From positions 62,001 to 126,000 of the forward strand of contig CALFWO010000027.1 of assembly GCA_937928045.1 (NCBI GenBank): 64,000 nucleotides of DNA, in the 5' to 3' direction. The stretch is from an uncultured Saprospiraceae bacterium. Lineage in GTDB: Bacteria; Bacteroidota; Bacteroidia; Chitinophagales; Saprospiraceae. The notes beneath the pieces are model-generated. The model ran no database searches. It had not been told where the DNA came from and was given only the letters and a program-made list of their open reading frames with translations. Position 1 is the stretch's first letter, and each line of letters starts with the position of its first letter. Made by a program: the position numbers and the translations under genes. Below are positions 27,569-35,449 of the stretch, in pieces.

Positions 27569-27940
27569 ATGAAACAAATCGTATTGGTGTTTCTTGGAGG
27601 AGGCCTCGGCACTATTTGTCGATATGCTCTTGGGAAATGGTTAAATTCTGGTTCTCAAACTGATTTTCCGTTAGGAACATTTTCTGCCAATATTCTTGCC
27701 TGCTTACTTTTAGGCTATTTCATTTCAATGTTTTCAAAGAATGAAATGGATTTGGGCTGGAGCCTATTTTTAGCAACAGGGTTTTGTGGTGGTTTTTCAA
27801 CTTTTTCAACTTTCGCTCTAGAGAAATTCAATCTCTTTGCTTCAGGCAATCACTTTTTGGCACTCTCCTACATTGGGATTAGCCTTCTTGCTGGCCTGGT
27901 CGCCATTTATATTGGAATTAAAATAGGAACGTTTTCATAA
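27569..27940 (+). CDS. crcB: Fluoride ion channel CrcB/Fluc
   Basis: A 123-residue, four-helix membrane protein that exports fluoride as a dual-topology dimer. The N-terminal GGGLGTICRYALGKWL, the central GTFSANILACLLLGYF and ATGFCGGFSTFSTFALE (with the channel-lining Asn and Phe/Ser/Thr residues) match the family. It is squeezed between the WecA-type gene (8 bp gap) and the tryptophan dioxygenase gene (13 bp gap). No fluoride riboswitch is visible, because there is no room upstream. Confidence 0.93.
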   Translation: MKQIVLVFLGGGLGTICRYALGKWLNSGSQTDFPLGTFSANILACLLLGYFISMFSKNEMDLGWSLFLATGFCGGFSTFSTFALEKFNLFASGNHFLALSYIGISLLAGLVAIYIGIKIGTFS

Positions 27941-27953
27941 AAGAATTTTTACA

Positions 27954-28892
27954 ATGGAAATTGACAAAGACCTTGTCGCACAATTAAAATTATTGGAGGC
28001 AAAATTTGAATCGATGGGACAAGACATGGATTCTTATTTAACAGGACTATTGCATGCGGACTATTTAACCTACTGGGACTATATCCACCTAGATACCCTA
28101 CTAAGCTTGCAAGCTCCAAAAACCAAAATCCCCGATGAAGAAATATTTATTATTTATCATCAAATCACAGAACTTTACTTTAAACTCATTCTGAAAGCGA
28201 TTAAACAGTTGTTGACCTCGGAAGAACCTACGGCGAAATTGGCCAAACGCCAAATGCTTAGGGTAAGCAGTTACTTCAAACACTTGGTTGACTCCTTTGA
28301 TGTTATGGTAGATGGAATGGATAAAGACGAATTTTTGAAATTTAGAATGAGTCTTTTGCCTGCAAGTGGTTTTCAATCTGCTCAGTACCGAGAAATAGAA
28401 TTGGTGTCAACTGACCTTTTTCAACTGACACATTTTTCGAAAAGGGATAGCTTTGATGATTATCACACAGTAGAAGAAAAGTATGATAACTTATATTGGA
28501 AAAGTGGAGCAACCGAACTGGCTACAGGCAAGAAGACTTTAACCCTAAAACAGTTTGAGCATAAGTACAGTCAGAAATTTATTCGTTTAGCTACAAGTAT
28601 GCAACGAGCGAATTTAAATCAGTTTTTTAAGAAGCATGAAAAATTCCTTGAGGAGGAACCCGAGCTAAAAGAATTACTGAGAGAGCTTGACCTCAATGCA
28701 AATGTCCGATGGCCACTAGCTCATTTCAAATCTGCTATGCGCTATTTGGATCGTAAACCTGCTCATATTTCTGCAACAGGGGGAACCAATTGGCAAAAAT
28801 ATTTACCACCAAAAAATCAAAGAATTATCTTTTTCCCGGATCTTTGGTCTGAAGAAGAATTGGACAAATGGGGAACCACAGGATTCAACTAG
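27954..28892 (+). CDS. kynA: Tryptophan 2,3-dioxygenase
   Basis: Haem enzyme that opens the indole ring of tryptophan to N-formylkynurenine, the first step of the kynurenine pathway. The 312-residue protein has the substrate-pocket motif FIIYHQITELYFKL, an Arg in FRMSLLPASGFQSAQYRE, the haem-ligand His in RWPLAHFKSAMRYL, and the C-terminal ATGGTNWQKYL in place of the classical GTGGSSG loop. No other kynurenine pathway gene is in the window. It ends a plus-strand run and is followed by a hairpin. Confidence 0.92.
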   Translation: MEIDKDLVAQLKLLEAKFESMGQDMDSYLTGLLHADYLTYWDYIHLDTLLSLQAPKTKIPDEEIFIIYHQITELYFKLILKAIKQLLTSEEPTAKLAKRQMLRVSSYFKHLVDSFDVMVDGMDKDEFLKFRMSLLPASGFQSAQYREIELVSTDLFQLTHFSKRDSFDDYHTVEEKYDNLYWKSGATELATGKKTLTLKQFEHKYSQKFIRLATSMQRANLNQFFKKHEKFLEEEPELKELLRELDLNANVRWPLAHFKSAMRYLDRKPAHISATGGTNWQKYLPPKNQRIIFFPDLWSEEELDKWGTTGFN

Positions 28893-28948
28893 AGCGGAAT
28901 AATTTTCTTATTAATTCTCAATTGAAAAAACAAAAGGAAAAGCAGATT

Positions 28949-28985
28949 AAGGCTTGGGACAAAGATGAAGTTTCAAGCCTTATTT
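28949..28985 (+). terminator. Probable terminator after kynA
   Basis: AAGGCTTG (28949-28956) pairs with CAAGCCTT (28974-28981) around a 17-nt loop, followed by TATTTGTTT. The loop is large and the T tract interrupted, so it is weaker than the others. Confidence 0.5.
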
Positions 28986-29049
28986 GTTTATAGTGTTAAC
29001 CGAATCGTAAGTTTAACTTGAGCTAGCACTTCTTTCCTGATTATTTGCC

Positions 29050-29057
29050 TAATTTTG
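29050..29057 (+). promoter_or_regulatory. Candidate -7 box (TAATTTTG) for the DegT gene
   Basis: TAATTTTG matches TAnnTTTG and lies 20 nt before the ATG at 29078. A -33 element is not evident. Confidence 0.45.
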
Positions 29058-29077
29058 CAGCAAGATAAATTTAGCTT

Positions 29078-30217
29078 ATGTCTGGTAAAATCGCTCAGAA
29101 GATTCACATGGTTGACACAAAAGGCCAGTACTTGAAAATTAAGGACCAAGTGGATGCTGCAGTTTTGGAGGTAATTGATTCCACTTGGTTTGTTGGAGGT
29201 CCAGTTGTTAAAAGATTTCAAGATAATCTTGCAAAATTCCTTGGCGTAAATTACGTTATTCCTTGTGCGAACGGAACCGATGCGCTACAGATAGCATTAA
29301 TGACACTTGGACTGAAGCCCGGAGATGAAGTGATTGTTCCAGCATTTACATACGTGGCTACAGCAGAAGTTATTGCCTTACTTAGATTAAAACCAGTAAT
29401 GGTTGATGTGGATCCAGATACATTTAATGTGGATCCCGCTGTTCTTGAATCGGCGTTAACGGAAAACACTAAAGCGATTGTACCTGTGCACTTATATGGT
29501 CAATGTGCAGATATGGCGCCTATCATGGATTTTGCAACCAAGCATAATTTATATGTGATCGAAGACAATGCTCAAGCTATTGGTGCCACTTATACTTTTC
29601 CAGATGGAAGAAAACAAAAAGCTGGAACTATTGGTCACATCGGATGTACTTCTTTTTATCCTTCCAAAAACCTCGGAGCATATGGTGATGGAGGAGCGAT
29701 GATGTGTAATGACGAAAAATTGGCAAAAGAATTACGTATGGTCGCTAATCATGGGCAATCAATTAGATATTATCATGATTTGGTAGGTTGCAATTCTAGA
29801 TTGGATGCAATACAAGCAGCCATATTAGATATAAAGTTGAAGTACTTAAACGATTATTCTGATGCAAGAAATGCTGCTGCGAATTTTTACGACAAAGCTT
29901 TTGCCAATAACTCGAATCTTCAAATTCCAGTAAGGGCCAAAAACTCTGACCATGTTTTTCATCAATATACTTTGCGAGTTAAGAATGGAAAGCGAGATGA
30001 ATTGAAAAAGTTTTTAGAAGCGTCAAATATTCCTTCAATGATCTATTATCCTGTTCCATTATATAAACAAAAAGCATATCAAGAACACTGGACCACAGAC
30101 AAGACATTACCAGCAACAGAGCTACTTAGTGAACAAGTAATTTCTTTGCCAATTCATACTGAAATGAATGAAGATATTCTGGCGCATATTTGTGAAACAT
30201 TAAATTCCTTTTTCTAA
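29078..30217 (+). CDS. DegT/DnrJ/EryC1 family PLP aminotransferase
   Basis: A 379-residue pyridoxal-phosphate enzyme of the sugar aminotransferase family, which installs amino groups on nucleotide-linked ketosugars. The N-terminal CANGTDALQIALMTLG phosphate-binding motif, EDNAQAIGA, and YPSKNLGAYGDGGA with the PLP-binding Lys at 197 are all present. The family is typically part of lipopolysaccharide or glycan pathways, but no other sugar biosynthesis gene is adjacent here. The next gene overlaps its stop codon by one base (TAATG), so they are co-translated. Confidence 0.92.
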   Translation: MSGKIAQKIHMVDTKGQYLKIKDQVDAAVLEVIDSTWFVGGPVVKRFQDNLAKFLGVNYVIPCANGTDALQIALMTLGLKPGDEVIVPAFTYVATAEVIALLRLKPVMVDVDPDTFNVDPAVLESALTENTKAIVPVHLYGQCADMAPIMDFATKHNLYVIEDNAQAIGATYTFPDGRKQKAGTIGHIGCTSFYPSKNLGAYGDGGAMMCNDEKLAKELRMVANHGQSIRYYHDLVGCNSRLDAIQAAILDIKLKYLNDYSDARNAAANFYDKAFANNSNLQIPVRAKNSDHVFHQYTLRVKNGKRDELKKFLEASNIPSMIYYPVPLYKQKAYQEHWTTDKTLPATELLSEQVISLPIHTEMNEDILAHICETLNSFF

Positions 30218-30699
30218 TGGCATTGTCAAAGTTTGTAAAAGAATCATTTATTGAACAAAGGATAGAAGCCTTAGAAGATGAAGCGAAAATCCAAGAATGG
30301 ATCGGAGACTTCTTAGCTACAGAACCGGTTCTAGCTAGTTTTATTTTTTCTGAAGATGTCAATATTCTCAAGGAAGAAGAAAAGGAATTGTACACTTATA
30401 TTGTAGCGTGTATATGGGCAACTGTTGCTAAAGAATGTTATCAGCCCGCAAATCTTAATCCTGATCAGGTTGCTGAAATTGAAGAACAAAATTGGGATAA
30501 GTTTCAACAACAGAAAGGAAACTTTAGAGAGAAACTTGATGTTTTTTTTAGTGACTTTAGTCAAGAAGACTTGCTAGCCCTAGTGGAAGATTTGTTGGAA
30601 GTAGATCTTATCGAAGAACCTATGAGTACTGAAGGAAGAGATCTTATATTTATTAAATCTAAAAGTTTCTTGGATGCCTTAATTGCTAAAAATGAGTAA
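30217..30699 (+). CDS. Hypothetical acidic protein coupled to the DegT gene
   Basis: A 160-residue cytoplasmic protein, rich in Glu and aromatic residues and probably all-helical, that I do not recognise. Two repeat-like acidic segments (residues about 16-55 and 90-130) flank a YIVACIWATVAKECY core. Its ATG shares the last base of the DegT stop codon, so its production depends on translation of that aminotransferase. It converges with the aspartoacylase-like gene two bases away. Confidence 0.7.
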   Translation: MALSKFVKESFIEQRIEALEDEAKIQEWIGDFLATEPVLASFIFSEDVNILKEEEKELYTYIVACIWATVAKECYQPANLNPDQVAEIEEQNWDKFQQQKGNFREKLDVFFSDFSQEDLLALVEDLLEVDLIEEPMSTEGRDLIFIKSKSFLDALIAKNE

Positions 30700-30701
30700 A
30701 A

Positions 30702-31634
30702 TTATTTCTCGGTAGCTTCGATAATGAAAAAGCCATCATCTCCCTGGGGTTGATATAAAGGCATCAAAATTAATCCATCGGTTGAGGCTAAAATTTCACC
30801 GTGTTTATCTTCAGCTAATACTTCTCCCTTTTTAATTGGTTGAAAGTTTTTATAACCTGGTTTCATTCTAAATTCATCACCTGGCTTTATTCCATGTACA
30901 TCCTTTAAGGCAGCTCGTTTAGGAAGTCCATCAGAGTAGGTAATCAAAAGGTGGTCATGACGGTTTTCAACATCGTCAGCACTAACGGATCCAAGAGACC
31001 TTAAGCAATTAGTGATTGCAGCAATTGCTCTATTAACAGAAAGATCTTCCTCATGCTGACCAGATTCGAAGCAAACAGCAGTACAAGGAACATCAAATCG
31101 ATTTTTTGAATAGTAGTGTAATAAAGTGCCTTTTATTCCTTTTAGAAAACCTTTGATAACTGGCGCATGTAATTCTGATGCAATTCTTTCACTTTCAGGA
31201 TCGTCAGTTGGGATAGAAAAAATTCCGCCTTTTGCGGTAGTTGTATGAAGATCCATTACGACTACGCTAGTCGGTTGTCTGTGATACACCTCTTTTGCAA
31301 TCGTACGGTAAATATCCAGCAATTCTTCTTCTTCGGGACCCAGTTTATCCGATTTCAAAATGCGCGTCACATTTTCTTCCGTCCAAAGTCTATTTAAATC
31401 TTGCTTGATAAAACGCTTATTTTCTGTTGAGGCTTTGATATTCCCTCGAATTCCTAGAAAACTACCTGAATAAGTGAATTTAGGATTGGTGATAGGTTCA
31501 ACTTCCAACATCTTAACCATAAATTCTATTGCCCTAACTCCCGCAGGTTCGTTCCCATGCATTGCTCCTATTACAATCAAAAGGGGACCATTTTTATATC
31601 CTTTAAATCTTCCAATTACTCGCTCGTCTTGCAT
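30702..31634 (-). CDS. Succinylglutamate desuccinylase/aspartoacylase family protein
   Basis: A 310-residue zinc carboxypeptidase-fold protein of the AstE/AspA family (deacylases of N-acyl amino acids). The zinc motif GAMHGNEPAG is near residues 22-31, the Arg/Asn substrate motif LNRLW follows, then MDLHTTT and CFESGQHE, which carry the other zinc ligand and the catalytic Glu. The C-terminal part forms the usual beta-rich domain (GDEFRMKPGYKNFQPIKKGEVLAED). The start ATG lies 51 bp after the stop of the AlkA-like gene. Confidence 0.85.
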   Translation of the reverse strand: MQDERVIGRFKGYKNGPLLIVIGAMHGNEPAGVRAIEFMVKMLEVEPITNPKFTYSGSFLGIRGNIKASTENKRFIKQDLNRLWTEENVTRILKSDKLGPEEEELLDIYRTIAKEVYHRQPTSVVVMDLHTTTAKGGIFSIPTDDPESERIASELHAPVIKGFLKGIKGTLLHYYSKNRFDVPCTAVCFESGQHEEDLSVNRAIAAITNCLRSLGSVSADDVENRHDHLLITYSDGLPKRAALKDVHGIKPGDEFRMKPGYKNFQPIKKGEVLAEDKHGEILASTDGLILMPLYQPQGDDGFFIIEATEK

Positions 31635-31685
31635 ATATTCTCCTTGCCGTTTATTACCATAAATTCATCCTGATTTCCTTTGACT

Positions 31686-32252
31686 TTATTCTGGCGAATT
31701 ATCTAACCATCTCCAAAGCAATCTACAGGCCAAACTACGATAAGGACGCCAAGACTCTGCAATAAAAATCATTTTTTCTTCCAAAAGTTTTCCGTCTAAA
31801 TCCAAACAATACAATTTCTTGAATGCATTTTGAATACCAACGTCTTTTAATGGAAGTATATCTGAACGGTGTAGAGAAAACATTATGATCATTTGTGCAG
31901 TCCATGTGCCTACGCCCTTGATGCCTGTTAATTTTTTCATGATCAAATCGTCGTCCATTATTTTCCAGTCTTCTATGTCTAGTTTATTAGCCAATTCAAA
32001 TCGGGCTACATTTTGAACATAATTAGCCTTTGCTTTTGACATTCCTGCTGTTCTCATAACTTCAATATTCATATTCAATAGTTTTCTAGGGGTAATCTGC
32101 TGCTTGCTAAATAATCCTTGAAATCGACCGTAAATGGTGGCTGCAGCCTTTACTGAAAGCTGTTGAGAGACGATTGATCGAACTAGATCCTGAAAAACAT
32201 CGCGATCCTTGGATAAGGGTTCTAATCTGACCAAGCCAATAATATTCTTCAA
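31686..32252 (-). CDS. DNA-3-methyladenine glycosylase II-like (HhH-GPD) protein
   Basis: A base-excision repair glycosylase of the AlkA/HhH-GPD superfamily: DLVRSIVSQQLSVKAAATIYGRF, the helix-hairpin-helix LTGIKGVGTWTAQMIIMFSL, and LPLKDVGIQNAFKKLY with the catalytic-type Asp. In the intact frame the only start is a TTG at 32252, which removes the usual N-terminal residues. Upstream in the same frame the residues GLQHLKRDKHLK look like a genuine family N-terminus, and an ATG at 32291-32293 would be in frame if the A7 run at 32283-32289 (minus strand) had eight A. So the annotated 188 residues may be truncated by a homopolymer change. Confidence 0.8.
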   Translation of the reverse strand: MKNIIGLVRLEPLSKDRDVFQDLVRSIVSQQLSVKAAATIYGRFQGLFSKQQITPRKLLNMNIEVMRTAGMSKAKANYVQNVARFELANKLDIEDWKIMDDDLIMKKLTGIKGVGTWTAQMIIMFSLHRSDILPLKDVGIQNAFKKLYCLDLDGKLLEEKMIFIAESWRPYRSLACRLLWRWLDNSPE

Positions 32253-32295
32253 ATGTTTGTCTCTTTTGAGATGTTGAAGCCCTTTTTTTCCATAC

Positions 32296-32332
32296 CTAAA
32301 AATAAAAAAGCCAGCTTGATTTCAAGCTGACT
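32296..32332 (-). terminator. Terminator for the T9SS OmpA cluster
   Basis: Read on the minus strand, AGTCAGCTTG pairs with CAAGCTGGCT (one U-G pair) around AAAT and is followed by TTTTTTATTTTT. It lies 100 bp beyond the OmpA-protein stop and overlaps the N-terminal coding extension proposed for the AlkA-like gene. Confidence 0.8.
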
Positions 32333-32434
32333 TCATGATCATTTGGAGTTCTATTTTATACAGGGCGTAGGTTTCATACTACGCTACAAAGATCTTATAA
32401 CGGAAACTTGTTTTCATCACCCAAAAGGATGATT

Positions 32435-34453
32435 TTACTTAGGATCATTTAGTTCGTACCTTATTGCAACCTGTTCTTCCAATTGGGTTATTAAAACCTC
32501 GGTTCTTCTATTGTACTCATGCTCGGCATCGCTACATTTAATACCTTCTCTACAATGATTTCTGGGTTGACTCTCTCCTCTTCCTGCTACTTTGATGCGT
32601 TCTTCATTAATTCCGCGAGCCACCAAAAAAGCCTCAGCACTTCTAGCTCTGGCTATTGAAAGTTCAAGATTGTAATCCTCGGAACCTTGAATATCAGTGT
32701 GCGCAGTTAGCAATATTTCCATAGATGGATAGATACGCATCAATTGAGCGAGTTCTTCAAGTTCTTTTGCCGCTCCGGCTCGGATATTTGATTTATCAAA
32801 GTCATAGTATACATTCTCAAGTATTATCACGGAGCCTTTAGTAATCTTTGGTGTAGAAGGACTGAGGAAAATATCCGTCTTCTTAGGACCTTGCGCAGCA
32901 ATGCTTTTCAAGGTTATTGATTTGGGAGAAAAACCATCTTTGTACCCTGTAAGCTCAAAGGATTCGCCATCAGACAAGCATACAGAAAAACGCCCTCTGC
33001 TATCAGAAAGCACTAAGGATTCTGTTTGTGTTAAATTGGATTTGATTTTGACCAATGCATCCGGTATGGGACCATTGCTAAGACTGCTCAATACAAATCC
33101 ATTGAATGTTTGACACATTTTTGGTGATAGCGGAATCTTTAAAAATGTATCAGAGGGAAAAGATAATGTCGAAAATGGAAATTCAGAAGTTTCATATCCC
33201 GGTTTGCTTACCAGAATCGAGTAGTCGTGCTGACTCAAAAAGTTGAACAAAGCATTTCCTGAATCATCAGTTACTCGATCGGGAGCCCCTAAGTTGTTTA
33301 ATCCTTTTCGACTGGCTTTAAATATCAAATTATTTTCTCCTTCGCTATTCGGCAAAAGAACTGCTTCAAATAAAGACTGCCCATCGCGATAGTATCCTTC
33401 TCCCCTTTTTTCAAATACACGAATCGCACTTCCTGACAGATGATAGCCTGTAGATTTATCAAATACTGAAATCGCCATCGGAATAGTTATTGGTCGCGTT
33501 TTCCCAAATATTCCTGAAGCCGATTCAAATGAATAAATGTCGTCTTTCCCTAAACCTTCAGCTCGACTCGAAGAGAAAAAACCTTTTGTTCCTTTATCAT
33601 TAATAATGATTCCTAAATCATCTGCCTTACTATTGAAAGGAGCCCCAATGTTAATAACAGGTCCTGATTCAAAAGCAACTTCCGAAATCATATAAAGGTC
33701 CAAGCCTCCTTTTCCTTCAAATCCATTTGAAGAATAAAACAACTGTCTACTCGAAGTATGATAAAAAGGAAATAACTCATTTTTCTTGCTATTGATAGTT
33801 TTACCCAGATTGACTGGATTAGACCAGCCGGAAGAATCTCTATCGATGTAATAAAGATCATAGCCACCAAATCCACCTGGCATATTGCTGCTAAAGTATA
33901 AGCGGCTAGTTTCGTTATTTAAGCTAGGATGAACTACACTATACTCGTCAGAGTTGACAGGAAGCTCTTGTGTATTTTCCCAATCAAAAACACCTCGAAC
34001 GGCACTGTAAATTTTCATTCTGGTTACTCCTTCCTTGTCAGCTCTTTGCAACCCTTTTTCAGAATTATTTCTGGTGAAAAAAATCTTGTTTCCATCTTTG
34101 CTGAAACATACAGGGCCTTCATGTAAAACTGAATTCAAGGCAACAGAAAAAGGTCTTGCCTTGTAAGGTTGATGATTAGGATCAAGATCGGAATAGTAGA
34201 GTTCGAAAAAAGTTGTATTAATGTTTTTATCTCTTTTTCCAGCTAACTGCCTTGCTGTCGGGAATACAATTCCATTTTGTAAATATGCCGGGGAAAAATC
34301 TAACTCTCCTGAGTTTATTATGATCTCATTTTCAACGCTGACATCCCCTGACTCTTCTTTAATGTGATAAGCTTTCTTTAGTGATTGACCAAAGGAAAGT
34401 TTTGCAAATGCAACTAGAAGTAAAATCGGTAGAAATGAAAAACGTAAATTCAT
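32435..34453 (-). CDS. OmpA family protein with WD40-like propeller and CarboxypepD-like domain
   Basis: A 672-residue outer membrane or periplasmic protein. A signal peptide (1-22) is followed by PD40/WD40-like propeller repeats (about 50-320, for example YFSSNMPGGFGGYDLY), a carboxypeptidase-regulatory-like beta domain (about 445-525) and a C-terminal OmpA peptidoglycan-binding domain (about 545-660, VYYDFDKSNIRAGAAKEL and TDIQGSEDYNLELSIARA). This layout resembles T9SS-associated PorE-type proteins. It lies 3 bp downstream of a PorP/SprF gene and is last in the cluster, so a role in anchoring or exporting the giant cargo upstream is likely but inferred. Confidence 0.85.
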   Translation of the reverse strand: MNLRFSFLPILLLVAFAKLSFGQSLKKAYHIKEESGDVSVENEIIINSGELDFSPAYLQNGIVFPTARQLAGKRDKNINTTFFELYYSDLDPNHQPYKARPFSVALNSVLHEGPVCFSKDGNKIFFTRNNSEKGLQRADKEGVTRMKIYSAVRGVFDWENTQELPVNSDEYSVVHPSLNNETSRLYFSSNMPGGFGGYDLYYIDRDSSGWSNPVNLGKTINSKKNELFPFYHTSSRQLFYSSNGFEGKGGLDLYMISEVAFESGPVINIGAPFNSKADDLGIIINDKGTKGFFSSSRAEGLGKDDIYSFESASGIFGKTRPITIPMAISVFDKSTGYHLSGSAIRVFEKRGEGYYRDGQSLFEAVLLPNSEGENNLIFKASRKGLNNLGAPDRVTDDSGNALFNFLSQHDYSILVSKPGYETSEFPFSTLSFPSDTFLKIPLSPKMCQTFNGFVLSSLSNGPIPDALVKIKSNLTQTESLVLSDSRGRFSVCLSDGESFELTGYKDGFSPKSITLKSIAAQGPKKTDIFLSPSTPKITKGSVIILENVYYDFDKSNIRAGAAKELEELAQLMRIYPSMEILLTAHTDIQGSEDYNLELSIARARSAEAFLVARGINEERIKVAGRGESQPRNHCREGIKCSDAEHEYNRRTEVLITQLEEQVAIRYELNDPK

Positions 34454-34456
34454 TAT

Positions 34457-35416
34457 TTAGTTAAAGTATCTTGGGTTTTCAATGATGTCGCCAATAGATT
34501 TTCCAAAGTTATACCTTAATATTGCCTCAAGACTTCCATTGTTATAGGATTTTAATTTGGATAAATTAATGTCGTAAGACAATCCAAAGAACAATGATTT
34601 TCCAAGTTTAGTTCCCAGTAAAAAATCAATTGATTCCCCAAGACCTTCTCCTTGGTCACCTCCGGTTCTTAACGTAGTTCCTACTGTGAATTTCTCGTGG
34701 ATTTCTAAATTTACGTTGAGATCAATACTAAGAGGAGCTCCTGTTACGTATTTAAATAATACTTGTGGCTGCAATGCTAAGTTGCTGTTCAGCTGTGTTG
34801 TTCCTCCGATCATAAAATAAACATGAGGAATATAGGTTCCGATTATCCCCGCAGCATCGATCAGATCAATGTTATTTTTAAGAAAGCGTGGAACACTAAA
34901 TCCAACATAGAAATCCTCAGCTTGATAAAACAAACCTGCACCGAAATTTGGCACCGACTTGTTTAGGGCAGATTGACCTATTCCTTGGTCTCTGGTTATC
35001 TCAGTTGTTGCAGTTAATCTTTCATCAGTGTAATCCCCGGCGAGAAACTGAACTGAACCTTGCAAACCGATCCCGAGATACCCTGATCCAAGTCTAAATC
35101 TATAGGCATAATTTGCTTCTATCGAAGTTCTATTAAAGATGCTTATATTTTGATGGTTAATAGTCAAGCCAAGACCGACTCGGTTGTTTGACAAAGGTGC
35201 ATTAAAACTAAGTAACTGAGAATTTGGGGAACCTTCCAAGCCCATCCATTGATTGCGATATAATCCAGTAAGGGCCATAGATTCTGTTGCGCCTGCATAA
35301 GCTGGGTTGAAACTAAGCTTGTTATACATGAACTGTGTGAATTGACCTTCTTGCTGGGCTAAAAGACCAAAAGCAAACAAGCTCATGGATAATATTAAAA
35401 ATATTTTTTTCATCAT
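34457..35416 (-). CDS. PorP/SprF family type IX secretion membrane protein
   Basis: A 319-residue beta-barrel protein of the PorP/SprF family. It has a signal peptide (1-20), the family's opening GQFTQFMYNKLSFNPAYAG, and repeated amphipathic strands ending near SLEAILRYNFGK. Members occur beside large T9SS cargo and an OmpA protein, and help surface attachment of that cargo. Here it sits between the 1848-residue type B cargo gene (33 bp gap) and the OmpA gene (3 bp gap), consistent with one operon. ATGATG gives two adjacent possible starts at 35416 and 35413. Confidence 0.92.
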   Translation of the reverse strand: MMKKIFLILSMSLFAFGLLAQQEGQFTQFMYNKLSFNPAYAGATESMALTGLYRNQWMGLEGSPNSQLLSFNAPLSNNRVGLGLTINHQNISIFNRTSIEANYAYRFRLGSGYLGIGLQGSVQFLAGDYTDERLTATTEITRDQGIGQSALNKSVPNFGAGLFYQAEDFYVGFSVPRFLKNNIDLIDAAGIIGTYIPHVYFMIGGTTQLNSNLALQPQVLFKYVTGAPLSIDLNVNLEIHEKFTVGTTLRTGGDQGEGLGESIDFLLGTKLGKSLFFGLSYDINLSKLKSYNNGSLEAILRYNFGKSIGDIIENPRYFN

Positions 35417-35449
35417 ACTAAATTTTCGATTGCTAAGTGTTGTTAAAAA

